DNA from: Kordiimonas marina
GTDB lineage: Bacteria > Pseudomonadota > Alphaproteobacteria > Sphingomonadales > Kordiimonadaceae
Direction: 5' to 3'
Assembly (NCBI RefSeq): GCF_023006325.1
Contig: NZ_JAINDF010000006.1
Coordinates: 278,093-342,092, forward strand
Length of the DNA stretch: 64,000 nt
Shown here: positions 39,188 to 47,985 of the stretch, one piece after another
Position numbering within the stretch: the stretch's first letter is position 1
How the letters are laid out: every line of letters begins with the position of its first letter
Position numbers and translations under genes: made by a program
Notes under the pieces: model-generated
Told to the model about the DNA's origin: nothing
The model's database searches: none
What the model saw: the letters and a program-made list of their open reading frames with translations, nothing else

Positions 39188-39946
39188 TTAGACCGGGCCG
39201 GCCTTGGTGGCGGCCCGCTCAATGCCCGCCCAATCGTAGAAGTTGACGATCTCGCCTGTGCTTTGGTGCTCGGGGCTCGCAAGCTCCACGAACAGCGGCG
39301 CGATCTGCTCCGGTGTCGGCAGGGTCATCGGGTCTTCGCCCGGCACGGCCTTCGCGCGCATCATGGTGCGGATCGGGCCCGGGTTGATCATGTTGACCTT
39401 GATCGGGGTGATCTCGCATTCATCGGCGTAGGTCAGGGCCATGGCTTCAAGAGCGGCCTTGGTGGTGGCATAACCGCCCCAGTAAGCCCGGGGCTTGCGC
39501 GCGACGCTGGAGGTCACGAATACCACACGGCCCGCGTCCGAAAGCTTCAAAAGCGGGTCCATGGACCGGATCAGCCGCCAGTTGGCGGTGACATTGACAG
39601 CCATCAGCTCTTCCCAGTCCTTGACCGAGATATGGCCGAGCGGGCTCATGGTGCCGAGAACCGCGGCGTTACCGATCAGGATATCCAGTTTTCCAAACCG
39701 TTCGAAGATGGCGCCGCCCAGGCGGTCGATGGCATCGCCTTCGGTCAGGTCCATCGGCACCAGGGTGCATTCACGGCCCTTGGCGCGGATTTCATCGTCA
39801 AGCTCTTCCAGCGCGCCCTGGCTGCGGGCCTTGGCAATGGCGATCACGTCGGCACCGGCGTCAGCCAGCGCGAGGGCGACAGCGCGGCCAATACCCCGGG
39901 ATGCACCAGTGACAAGCGCTCGGCGGCCTTCAAGCGGTTTGGTCAT
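39188..39946 (-). CDS. SDR family NAD(P)-dependent oxidoreductase
   Basis: A 252-residue short-chain dehydrogenase/reductase. The Rossmann motif is VTGASRGIGRAVALALA, followed by LVPMDLTEGDA, ILIGNAAVLG (the NNAG region as GNAA) and the catalytic block VTSSVARKP with YWGGYATTKAALEAM (Tyr-x3-Lys). INPGPIRTMMR closes the cofactor site. The substrate is unknown. It starts 4 bases after the purF stop, and this purF-SDR pair is frequent in alphaproteobacteria, where the enzyme is annotated only generally. Confidence 0.85.
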   Translation of the reverse strand: MTKPLEGRRALVTGASRGIGRAVALALADAGADVIAIAKARSQGALEELDDEIRAKGRECTLVPMDLTEGDAIDRLGGAIFERFGKLDILIGNAAVLGTMSPLGHISVKDWEELMAVNVTANWRLIRSMDPLLKLSDAGRVVFVTSSVARKPRAYWGGYATTKAALEAMALTYADECEITPIKVNMINPGPIRTMMRAKAVPGEDPMTLPTPEQIAPLFVELASPEHQSTGEIVNFYDWAGIERAATKAGPV

Positions 39947-39950
39947 TGGG

Positions 39951-41435
39951 TCAGGCTCCTGTGGAGGCAATCAGGTTAAGCTGGCTGTCATCCTTGTCGG
40001 TTTCCGACTGGTCAGTCAGGAAGGTCGGATAGTCGCCGGTGAAGCAGGCGTCACAGAATGCCGGGCACTTTTTGTCACGGCCTTCCGGATGATTGACAGC
40101 GCGGTAGAGGCCGTCGATCGACAGGAAGGAAAGCGTGTCTGCGCCGATATATTCCCGCATGGCTTCAACGTCCATGCGCGCGGCGAGAAGCTGTTTCCTC
40201 GACGGCGTGTCGACACCGTAGAAACAGCTGTGTGCCGTGGGCGGCGACGCGATCCGCATATGCACTTCGGTCGCGCCCGCTTCGCGCATCATGTTGACGA
40301 TCTTGAGGGACGTGGTGCCGCGCACGATGCTGTCATCCACGAGGATGATGCGCTTGCCTTCAATATGCCAGCGGTTGGCATTGTGCTTCAGCTTGACGCC
40401 GAAGTGACGGATCTGGTCGCTCGGCTCGATGAAGGTCCGGCCGACATAATGGTTTCGGATGATGCCGAGCTCGAACGGAATGCCGGACTCCTGGGCATAG
40501 CCGATCGCCGCGGGCGTGCCGCTATCCGGCACCGGGATCACCAGGTCGGCGTCGACCCCATTTTCACGGGCCAGTTCCGCACCGATGCGCTTGCGGACTT
40601 CATAGACGCTCATATGGTCCATGTAGCTGTCAGGGCGCGCGAAATAGACATGCTCGAAAATGCACGGGCGCGGGCGCTCTTCCGGGAAGGGGTGGTGGCT
40701 CACGATACCTTCTTCGGTAATGACGACCATTTCGCCCGGTTCGATGTCACGCACATAGGTTGCGCCGATGATGTCGAGCGCACAGGTTTCCGAGCACAGG
40801 ATCCAGGCCTTGTCGAGCTGGCCGAGGACAAGCGGGCGAACCCCCAAGGGGTCACGGACGCCGATCAGGCCTTCCTTGGTCAGCGACACCAGCGAATAGG
40901 CGCCTTCGATCTGGCGGAGGGCATCGATGAAGCGGTCCAGGAGCGTGCGGAAGCGGCTGGTGGCAATGAGGTGGATGATCACCTCGGAATCCGACGTCGA
41001 CTGGAAGATAGAACCACGCTGCACCAGCGATTTCCTGAGGTGGGCCGCGTTGGTGATATTGCCATTGTGCGCAACGGCAAAGCCGCCCGATGCGAATTCA
41101 GCAAAGAGCGGCTGGCAGTTGCGGAGTTCGGTTCCTCCGGTCGTCGAATAGCGCGTATGACCGATGGCGGTATAACCCGGCAGGCTGTCGATGACATCCT
41201 GGCTGGTGAAATTGTCGGCGACATGGCCGAGCACGCGTTTGGTGTGGAAGTTTTCACCGTCGAAGGCCGTGATGCCGGCGGCTTCCTGGCCGCGGTGCTG
41301 CAGGGCGTGCAGACCGAGCGCGCAGTGCGCGGTGGCGTCCGGGGTGCCGTAAATGCCGAAGACGCCGCATTCTTCCTTGAGCTTGTCGTCATCGAACGGA
41401 TTGGTGGTAAGCTGGGGCGCTGGTTGCTTTGCCAT
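39951..41435 (-). CDS. purF: Amidophosphoribosyltransferase
   Basis: A 494-residue enzyme for the first committed step of purine synthesis, moving the amide of glutamine to PRPP. The N-terminal glutaminase nucleophile is Cys-23 (EECGVFG), exposed after removal of a 22-residue propeptide. PRPP binding is in IILVDDSIVRGTT. Cysteines in CPAFCDACFTGDYP match the B. subtilis-type enzyme that holds a structural 4Fe-4S cluster. It is the first gene of a minus-strand pair with the SDR gene. No PurR-type operator was recognised in the 157 bases upstream. Confidence 0.95.
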   Translation of the reverse strand: MAKQPAPQLTTNPFDDDKLKEECGVFGIYGTPDATAHCALGLHALQHRGQEAAGITAFDGENFHTKRVLGHVADNFTSQDVIDSLPGYTAIGHTRYSTTGGTELRNCQPLFAEFASGGFAVAHNGNITNAAHLRKSLVQRGSIFQSTSDSEVIIHLIATSRFRTLLDRFIDALRQIEGAYSLVSLTKEGLIGVRDPLGVRPLVLGQLDKAWILCSETCALDIIGATYVRDIEPGEMVVITEEGIVSHHPFPEERPRPCIFEHVYFARPDSYMDHMSVYEVRKRIGAELARENGVDADLVIPVPDSGTPAAIGYAQESGIPFELGIIRNHYVGRTFIEPSDQIRHFGVKLKHNANRWHIEGKRIILVDDSIVRGTTSLKIVNMMREAGATEVHMRIASPPTAHSCFYGVDTPSRKQLLAARMDVEAMREYIGADTLSFLSIDGLYRAVNHPEGRDKKCPAFCDACFTGDYPTFLTDQSETDKDDSQLNLIASTGA

Positions 41436-41569
41436 GAAGTCAGTCCTGTCCTAACGTGGCTTACTTTGAGCCTTTTGGGCTCTCTTCGGGGGCGGCCGCT
41501 CTTATGGCTCCATCCTGCCCGAGGTGGTTGCCCGCTCCATATATCGCCTCATACCCGCGCTGCCTAGGG

Positions 41570-41598
41570 CCAAAACAAATTTTACCGAAATATTACTT
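41570..41598 (-). terminator. Weak terminator candidate at the end of cvpA
   Basis: On the minus strand, a 5-bp stem CCGAA / TTCGG around a 7-base loop, which contains the cvpA stop codon, is followed by TAAAATTTGTTTT. Confidence 0.4.
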
Positions 41599-42282
41599 CG
41601 GCGGGTCCTTCTTGTCCTTGGTCGTGTCGGTCTTTTCTTTGTCCAGCTCGTCGACCAGCTCATTGAGCTGATCGCGTTGCTTTTCCTTGTATTTCGCGGC
41701 CTGTTCTTCAAGCTTTTCAGTGATGAACTGGCTGGGGACGCTGTCTGCGGCGCGCTTCAGATAGTCGCTGCCGACCTTGGTCGGGTCCTTGCCGAGCGCT
41801 TCGGCGGCCAGGCCTTCCAGCATTTCCGCGCTCCAGGCGACAAGCGGGCGCAGGCGCGCTTCCTTCATCCATACTGGTTGGTCCTCAGGGCCGAACAGCT
41901 TGGAGAAGCCAAGATAAAGCGTGGCGACGATGACCATCCCGCGCAGAAGCCCGAACAGCGCACCGAGTGAGCGGTCCAGAAGCCCGACAGGGCTGTGCTT
42001 GACCATGCCGCCGACCATCTCAGCAATGCGCTTGAGGATGAAGAGCGTGACGAAGAAAAGCACGGCAAGCGTGATCAGGTCAGCCAGTTCCGGCGGGGAG
42101 ATATATTGCCTGCCATACGGCTTGAGGACTTCAAGCCCGAAGACAGTGGCCATCAGGGCGCCGGCCCAGGCGGCAAAGGAAAGGGCGACTGTGGCGAAGC
42201 CACGTCCGAAGGCGAACAGGGTGGAAAGCCCGATAATCGCGAGCACACCAGCGTCAAAAGCGGTCAGGGTCGATACATCCAT
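41593..42282 (-). CDS. cvpA: CvpA family membrane protein
   Basis: A 229-residue protein with four predicted membrane helices (about 8-30, 33-52, 67-87, 105-125) and a charged C-terminal tail rich in Lys, Glu and Asp. The pattern FGRGFATVALSFAAWAGAL and LLDRSLGALFGLLRGMVIV matches CvpA, a protein needed for colicin V production in E. coli and more broadly linked to envelope stress. It is commonly next to purF, as here (157 bases upstream of it). Its role is not established. Confidence 0.88.
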   Translation of the reverse strand: MDVSTLTAFDAGVLAIIGLSTLFAFGRGFATVALSFAAWAGALMATVFGLEVLKPYGRQYISPPELADLITLAVLFFVTLFILKRIAEMVGGMVKHSPVGLLDRSLGALFGLLRGMVIVATLYLGFSKLFGPEDQPVWMKEARLRPLVAWSAEMLEGLAAEALGKDPTKVGSDYLKRAADSVPSQFITEKLEEQAAKYKEKQRDQLNELVDELDKEKTDTTKDKKDPPK

Positions 42283-42336
42283 GGCTCAACTATACTCCCG
42301 CATTATGGTGCCGTCATCCAAACTGTTCGATTGATT

Positions 42337-42430
42337 GATGGATGCTGAAACAAGTTCAGCATGACAGCGTAAGTATTTCATAGCTTTCATTATTTCTGTA
42401 GCATCACCCTGAACTTGTTTCATGGTCCAT
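42337..42430. repeat. REP-like inverted repeat pair
   Basis: Two copies of a 14-base core TGAAACAAGTTCAG face each other, at about 42345-42358 and as the complement at about 42409-42422, with further matches outside the core. Each copy is itself nearly palindromic (GCTGAA-ACAAG-TTCAGC). The pair spans about 90 bases between cvpA and radA and can fold as two small hairpins or one long stem. Similar elements are scattered in many alphaproteobacterial genomes. Confidence 0.65.
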
Positions 42431-42458
42431 GTTGCACAGAAGCCGTTATGCCGCCCAC

Positions 42459-43841
42459 TCACGCCACACCTTCAGGGAAGAAGTGGGCCACCAGGTCCGT
42501 CACACGGACGAGGCCTTGCTGCTCGATACCCTTGATGGTGCTTTTCTTGGCTGATTTTTTGCCGGAGGGCATCAGCGCCTTGGCGAAGCCGAGCTTGGCC
42601 GATTCCTTGAGGCGGGCTTCGGTTTGTGACACACCGCGCACATCGCCCGACAGGCTGATCTCACCGAAAACGACGGTTTCTTCCGGGACCGGCACCTGGG
42701 CGAGGCTGGAAATGAGCGCCGAGGCAACCGCAAGGTCGGCTGCGGGCTCGGATATCTTGAGGCCACCGGCCACGTTCAGGTAAACATCACAGCCCGCGAG
42801 GCCAAGGCCCGCCCGTGCGTCCAGAACCGCCAGCACCATGGCGAGGCGTCCGCTGTCCCAGCCGACGACGGCGCGGCGCGGATTGGCGGCACTTGAGCGC
42901 GCGACCAGTGCCTGCACTTCCACCAGAACGGGGCGGGAGCCCTCAATGCCCGCGAAGACGGCGGAGCCGGGTTCCCGGCTGTTATGATCGGCGAGGAACA
43001 GTTCGGACGGGTTATTCACTTCCTGAAGGCCGAGGCCGGTCATCTCGAATACGCCGATCTCATCAGTGCCGCCGAAGCGGTTCTTGACTGCGCGCAGGAT
43101 ACGGAACTGGTGGCCGCGGTCGCCTTCGAAATAAAGCACGGTGTCGACCATATGTTCGAGCACGCGGGGGCCTGCGATCTGGCCGTCCTTGGTGACATGG
43201 CCGACCAGGAACACCACGGTGCCACGGCGTTTGGCATAGGTGATCAGCTCATGCCCGCACACACGTACCTGGCTGACCGTGCCGGGGGCCGATTCCACAT
43301 GGTCCGCGAACAGGGTCTGGATACTGTCGATGACCACGGCGCGCGGCGGTTTGCCTTCGTCGAGCGTGGTAAGGATATCGCGCAAACTGGTTTCGCAGCC
43401 GAGCTTCAGGGGGGCACCGGCAAGGCCAAGGCGCGCGGCGCGCATCTGGACCTGGGCGGTTGCTTCCTCGCCGGAGATATAGATGCAGTCTTCCCCCCTT
43501 AGTGACAGGGCGCCCATGGCCTGGAGGAGCAGGGTGGATTTGCCGATGCCGGGGTCGCCGCCGATCAGGATCGCGCTGCCGGGAACAAGCCCGCCGCCGA
43601 GCGCGCGGTCGAATTCACCGATGCCGGTCAGCGTGCGTGGCTCTTCCTTGATCGGGGTGTCGAGGGAGACAAGTTGGGTCGCGCGGCCCTTCTTGGCGCT
43701 CAGGCCCTTGGGGGCGCCGGAGACGGCAGCCGCTTCCTCAACGATGCTGTTCCAGTCGCCGCAGTCTTCACACTTGCCCTGCCAGCGCCGGTAGACGGCA
43801 CCGCAATTCGAACAGGCGAATGTTTTCTGCGCCTTCGCCAT
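42459..43841 (-). CDS. radA: DNA repair protein RadA (Sms)
   Basis: A 460-residue RecA-like helicase that drives branch migration in recombination. The N-terminal zinc finger has ACSNCGAVYRRW and KCEDCGDW. The Walker A motif is GGDPGIGKSTLLLQ, and the diagnostic motif is VKNRFGGTDEIGVFEM. The C-terminal Lon-like domain includes AVVGWDSGRLAMVLAVLDAR and VFGEISLSGDVRGV. The start codon overlaps the mlaF stop (TGATG), indicating coupled translation with the lipid-transport genes. Confidence 0.95.
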   Translation of the reverse strand: MAKAQKTFACSNCGAVYRRWQGKCEDCGDWNSIVEEAAAVSGAPKGLSAKKGRATQLVSLDTPIKEEPRTLTGIGEFDRALGGGLVPGSAILIGGDPGIGKSTLLLQAMGALSLRGEDCIYISGEEATAQVQMRAARLGLAGAPLKLGCETSLRDILTTLDEGKPPRAVVIDSIQTLFADHVESAPGTVSQVRVCGHELITYAKRRGTVVFLVGHVTKDGQIAGPRVLEHMVDTVLYFEGDRGHQFRILRAVKNRFGGTDEIGVFEMTGLGLQEVNNPSELFLADHNSREPGSAVFAGIEGSRPVLVEVQALVARSSAANPRRAVVGWDSGRLAMVLAVLDARAGLGLAGCDVYLNVAGGLKISEPAADLAVASALISSLAQVPVPEETVVFGEISLSGDVRGVSQTEARLKESAKLGFAKALMPSGKKSAKKSTIKGIEQQGLVRVTDLVAHFFPEGVA

Positions 43842-44614
43842 CAGAGCTTCAACACTTCCATCTGGATCGGTCCTTGCGCACGGCCGTGGATGAACTGGTC
43901 GACATACTCATTGCCCGAATGGTCGATCTCGTCCTTGGCACCTTCCCAGATGATCTCACCGTGATAGAGCATGGCGATACGGTCGGCGATCTTGCGGGCG
44001 CTGGCCATGTCGTGGGTGATCGAAAGCGTGGTGGCGCCAAGGTCCTTCACGCATTCGACGATCAGGTCATTGATGACGTCTGCCATGATCGGGTCGAGGC
44101 CCGTGGTCGGTTCGTCGAAGAAGATGATTTCCGGCTCTGTCGCGATCGCGCGGGCAAGGCCGACGCGCTTCTGCATCCCGCCCGAAAGCTCGGCAGGGGA
44201 CAGATCACCCACATCCGGCGTCAGGCCGACGCGGCGCAGTTTTTCGAGCGCGATCTCATGCGCTTCCTTCTTGCTCATGCCTTTGCCCTGGATCAGGCCG
44301 AAGGCGACATTCTCCCAGACAGGCAGGCTGTCGAACAGCGCCGCGCCCTGGAACAGCATGCCGAATTTGCTGAGGACTTGCTTGCGGTCGCTTCGGCCCA
44401 TGGTGGTGACTTCCTCACCATTCACCTTGATCGAACCCTTGTCGGCCTTCAGAAGCCCGAGGATGCATTTCAGCATCACCGACTTACCGGTGCCGGAGCC
44501 GCCGATAATGACCATGGATTCGCCGTGCTGGACCGTAAGGTCTATGCCCTGCAGCACCTTCTTCGGGCCGAAACCCTTGTGAACGCCAGTCAATTCGATC
44601 ATCGGGACACTCAT
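43841..44614 (-). CDS. mlaF: ABC transporter ATP-binding protein, MlaF-like
   Basis: A 257-residue ATPase of the Mla phospholipid transport family. Motifs are Walker A IIGGSGTGKSVMLKCILGL, Q-loop LFQGAALFDSLPVWENV, signature PAELSGGMQKRVGLARA, Walker B IIFFDEPTTGLDP and the H-loop THDM. It pairs with the permease MlaE immediately upstream (adjacent codons) to move lipids between the membranes. The substrate-binding MlaD and the MlaB and MlaC partners are not in this window. Confidence 0.92.
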   Translation of the reverse strand: MSVPMIELTGVHKGFGPKKVLQGIDLTVQHGESMVIIGGSGTGKSVMLKCILGLLKADKGSIKVNGEEVTTMGRSDRKQVLSKFGMLFQGAALFDSLPVWENVAFGLIQGKGMSKKEAHEIALEKLRRVGLTPDVGDLSPAELSGGMQKRVGLARAIATEPEIIFFDEPTTGLDPIMADVINDLIVECVKDLGATTLSITHDMASARKIADRIAMLYHGEIIWEGAKDEIDHSGNEYVDQFIHGRAQGPIQMEVLKL

Positions 44615-45393
44615 CAGTCAGCTCCAAACACGATTACGGTGATGATGAGGTTGGACATCAGGATGGCGATGAAGGCCGAGACCACGGCATTGGTGGTTGC
44701 CTTGCCCACCCCTTGCGCGCCGCCGCGGCTGTTGTAGCCGTGGTAGCTGCCCATGAGGGCGACGAAAAAGCCGAACACCGCGGCTTTGACCAGCGAGGAG
44801 ATAACGTCCGATTGCTCCAGGAAGTCACTGGTGACCTGAAGGTAGGTGGCTTCATTGAGGCCGAGCTTGCCTGTGCCGATGATATAGCCGCCGAGCACGC
44901 CGATGATGTTGGCGATAATCACCAGCATCGGCAGCGTAAGCACCGCCGCGATCAGGCGCGGGGCGATCAGATATTTGAACGGGTCGGTCGAAAGCGTGAC
45001 GAGCGCGTCGATCTGTTCGGTCACCCGCATGGTGCCAAGTTCGGCTGCCATGGCGGATGACACCCGGCCCGCGACCATCAGGCCGCCAAGCACGGGGCCA
45101 AGCTCGCGGACGATGGCGATGACAACGACGCCCGGCACAACGGATTCGGCATTGAAGCGGCTGCCACCCACGTAAATCTGCTGGGCGAGCGCAGCACCCG
45201 TGAAGAGCGCGGTCATGCCCACGACAGGCAGGCTGTTATAGCCGATCAGCCACATTTGCTGGGCAATCAGACGCCAGTAAATGGGCGGTCGCACGATATG
45301 GCTGATGGCTTCAGCGGCAAAAGCCGACAGCCGTCCGATTTCAGCAAGGGCGGAGAGAAAGACCCGGCCGATGATAGCAAGGGGGTTGGTCAC
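44614..45393 (-). CDS. mlaE: MlaE-like lipid ABC permease
   Basis: A 259-residue inner-membrane permease of the MlaE/YrbE family with five to six helices. Typical blocks are QMWLIGYNSLPVVGMTALFT, AIVRELGPVLGGLMVAGRVS, AAELGTMRVTEQIDALVTLS and GFFVALMGSYHGYNSRGGAQ. It is the first gene of the mlaE-mlaF-radA run. Together with MlaF it likely keeps the outer membrane asymmetric. Confidence 0.93.
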   Translation of the reverse strand: MTNPLAIIGRVFLSALAEIGRLSAFAAEAISHIVRPPIYWRLIAQQMWLIGYNSLPVVGMTALFTGAALAQQIYVGGSRFNAESVVPGVVVIAIVRELGPVLGGLMVAGRVSSAMAAELGTMRVTEQIDALVTLSTDPFKYLIAPRLIAAVLTLPMLVIIANIIGVLGGYIIGTGKLGLNEATYLQVTSDFLEQSDVISSLVKAAVFGFFVALMGSYHGYNSRGGAQGVGKATTNAVVSAFIAILMSNLIITVIVFGAD

Positions 45394-45515
45394 TGAGCGT
45401 CCTAGATGTTGCCTTTATGTTCTTGCGGCTTAGCTATAGCCTGTATCGCCTTCCGATAAAAACAAAAAGTGGCAACTTCAAGCCCGGAAGTCGGAAATAA
45501 CCTCTGATCGTCGGC

Positions 45516-46307
45516 TTACTTGCCTTTGAAGACGGCCGGACGTTTCTGCACGAAGGCCATGACGCCTTCGATACTGTCTTCCGTGCGGCTTGCGAGGCGC
45601 TGGACCATGGCTTCGGCCTGCAGCTGTTCGGAATAGCTGTTGTCGGCGCTGTCGCGCATCAGGGCGCGGATGCCGGCATAGGCCTTGGTGGGGCCTGCGG
45701 CCATCTTACGGCCGAGCGCTGTGGCGACCTCCAGAAGGCTGTCGTCTTCGATGACGTCATAGACGAGGCCCCAGTCGAGCGCTTTGTCGGCGGAAAGCTT
45801 TTCCCCCAGCATCATCATGGCGCGTGCCCGCGAGGTACCAATAAGCCGCGGCAGAAGGAAGGTGGAGCCGGCGTCCGGCACCAGGCCGATATTGACGAAG
45901 GCCTGCAGGAAATAGGCGGACTTGCCAGCAAGCACGATATCGGCCGAGATAGCGAGGCTCATACCCGCGCCCGCCGCAACCCCGTTGACGGCGCTGATGA
46001 CCGGGATTTCAAGGGCGGCAAGTTCCAGCAGGAAAGGGTGGTAGCTGTCGATGAGGTTGGCGCCTGCGTCGCGCGTGTCGGCAGCTGCCATGCTCTCGCT
46101 GAGGTCGGCACCCGCGCAGAAACCGCGGCCGGCCCCGGTGATCAGAAGGGCGCGGACGCCGCTGTAGGGGCCGCCGATCTGCCGGAGAGCATCCCGGAGC
46201 TCCGCCTTCATCTGCGCATTGAGGGCGTTGAGGCGGTCCGGACAGTTGAGCGTCAGGACCGCAAGGCCGTCATCGATATCAAGGGTGATGGTTTTAAAGT
46301 CTGCCAC
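45516..46307 (-). CDS. Enoyl-CoA hydratase/isomerase (PaaG-like)
   Basis: A 263-residue crotonase-fold enzyme. The oxyanion-hole strands are GAGRGFCAGADLSES and VNGVAAGAGMSLAISADIVL, and GLVPDAGSTFLLPRLIG is typical of PaaG-type enzymes, followed by ALDWGLVYDVIED. A hydratase or double-bond isomerase in fatty acid or aromatic acid breakdown is likely; the substrate is not determined. The start is a GTG with GGGGAGG 5 bases upstream. It stands alone between mlaE and the helicase gene. Confidence 0.88.
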   Translation of the reverse strand: MADFKTITLDIDDGLAVLTLNCPDRLNALNAQMKAELRDALRQIGGPYSGVRALLITGAGRGFCAGADLSESMAAADTRDAGANLIDSYHPFLLELAALEIPVISAVNGVAAGAGMSLAISADIVLAGKSAYFLQAFVNIGLVPDAGSTFLLPRLIGTSRARAMMMLGEKLSADKALDWGLVYDVIEDDSLLEVATALGRKMAAGPTKAYAGIRALMRDSADNSYSEQLQAEAMVQRLASRTEDSIEGVMAFVQKRPAVFKGK

Positions 46308-46378
46308 GTCTGCCTCCCCGCATTTGGCGTTCCCTCATGATCTAGGGCGCGGGGGCAGGCGTGGCAACTGCTCTTGTG

Positions 46379-47902
46379 TCAGCTGGCTTTTTTGTCGTCG
46401 CTGGTGTCGCGCAGAAGAAAGGCCGGGACATGCGGGCCCATGCCGACAAACGGCTCCTTGGGCATGTCGTCCGGCGCGAACTGCAAGTTGCCTTTTTCGT
46501 CGGTAGCCGCCGCCGGCCGACGACGATTGTCGCTGCGGGAACGGCTTTCGCGGGGTTCTCGCGCGTTTCTGCGACCACGAGGGCTGCTTTCCTTGGGCTT
46601 CTCGTCCTTGACCTCAGGTTTGGCAGGGGCATCAGCCTTGGCAGGGGCATCAGCCTTGACAGGGACGTCGTCGGCTTTTGCTGGGGTGTCTGCCTTGGCA
46701 GTTTTCCTGGTGTCGTCGCTTTTGGCGGGTTTAGGGCTTTTGGCGCTTTTCGCGCTGCCTGCCGCTTTGCTGCCTTCAAGTGCGAAGTCTTTTGCTTCAA
46801 CCAGCTTGTTGCCGATCAGCTTTTCGATGGCGGCGACATAGCGGTCGTCTTCGCGGGACTTGGTGGCGATGGTGAAGGATTTACCCTTGCGGCCTGCGCG
46901 GCCTGTCCGGCCGATCCGGTGGACATAGTCTTCCGCGTGGCTCGGGACATCGAAGTTGAAAACGTGGCTGACATCCGGCACGTCAAGGCCGCGGGCAGCC
47001 ACGTCGGAAGCGCACAGAAGCTGAATTTCATTGTTTTTGAACTGGGCCAGAACTTTCAGCCGCTCGCTTTGTTCCATGTCTCCATGGAGCTGGCCGACGC
47101 TGAAACCGTGGCGCTCAAGCGACTGGTACACTTCCTTCACATCGCGTTTGCGGTTGCAGAAGATGATGCCGTTCTTGACTTCTTCGGTGCGGAGAAGCTG
47201 GCGCAGGGCGGCGCGCTTTTCACGCGGGCCGACGGTGACAAGCGCTTGTTCGATCGTGAGCGCGGCGGATGACGCCTTGGCCACTTCGATCTTGCGTGGA
47301 TCATTGAGGAACTGCTGGGTCAGGCGCTGAATGGGCGGCGGCATGGTGGCCGAGAAGAACAGCGTCTGGTGCGCTTTGGTGATGCGTTCGCAGATTTTTT
47401 CCACATCCGGGATAAAGCCCATGTCGAGCATCCGGTCGGCTTCGTCAACCACCAGGATATCGATCCCGGTCAGGAGAAGCTTACCGCGTTCGAAATGGTC
47501 CAGGAGACGGCCCGGCGTGGCGATCAGCACATCGACACCACGGTCGAGCAGCTTTTCCTGGTCGCCAAAGTTCACGCCGCCGATCAAAAGCGCCATGGTG
47601 AGCTTGTGGTTCTTGCCGTATTTCTCGAAACTCTCGGCAACCTGGGCCGCGAGTTCGCGCGTCGGCTCAAGGATCAGCGAGCGCGGCATACGGGCTCGGG
47701 CCCGGCCTTCGGACAGAATGTCGATAAGCGGCAAGGTGAAGGACGCGGTCTTGCCCGTACCGGTCTGGGCGATGCCGAGCACATCCCGACCCATCAGCAC
47801 CTGCGGAATGGCTTGCGCTTGAATGGGGGTCGGTTCAGTGTAACCGGCGTCTGCGACTGCGGTCAGGGTGGGCTCACTAAGCCCAAGGCGTTCAAAACCC
47901 AT
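46379..47902 (-). CDS. rhlE: DEAD-box ATP-dependent RNA helicase, RhlE-like
   Basis: A 507-residue RNA helicase. The Q motif is near the start (PTPIQAQAIP), Walker A is AQTGTGKTASF, then PTRELAAQV, the box VVDEADRMLDMGF, FSATMP and HRIGRTGRAGR. The core ends near residue 375. The remaining about 130 residues are a disordered Lys/Ala/Pro/Asp tail with repeated AKAD/PAKAD units and an Arg/Ser-rich stretch, probably for RNA contact. The class fits RhlE-type helicases in ribosome assembly or RNA decay. TAGGAAC precedes the ATG. Confidence 0.92.
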   Translation of the reverse strand: MGFERLGLSEPTLTAVADAGYTEPTPIQAQAIPQVLMGRDVLGIAQTGTGKTASFTLPLIDILSEGRARARMPRSLILEPTRELAAQVAESFEKYGKNHKLTMALLIGGVNFGDQEKLLDRGVDVLIATPGRLLDHFERGKLLLTGIDILVVDEADRMLDMGFIPDVEKICERITKAHQTLFFSATMPPPIQRLTQQFLNDPRKIEVAKASSAALTIEQALVTVGPREKRAALRQLLRTEEVKNGIIFCNRKRDVKEVYQSLERHGFSVGQLHGDMEQSERLKVLAQFKNNEIQLLCASDVAARGLDVPDVSHVFNFDVPSHAEDYVHRIGRTGRAGRKGKSFTIATKSREDDRYVAAIEKLIGNKLVEAKDFALEGSKAAGSAKSAKSPKPAKSDDTRKTAKADTPAKADDVPVKADAPAKADAPAKPEVKDEKPKESSPRGRRNAREPRESRSRSDNRRRPAAATDEKGNLQFAPDDMPKEPFVGMGPHVPAFLLRDTSDDKKAS

Positions 47903-47985
47903 GCGTTCCTACCAATTGATATACAACAATTTTGCGCGCAGCATATGGGGCACACCGCTAATGTCAATCGATGAAGGGGTAAAAG

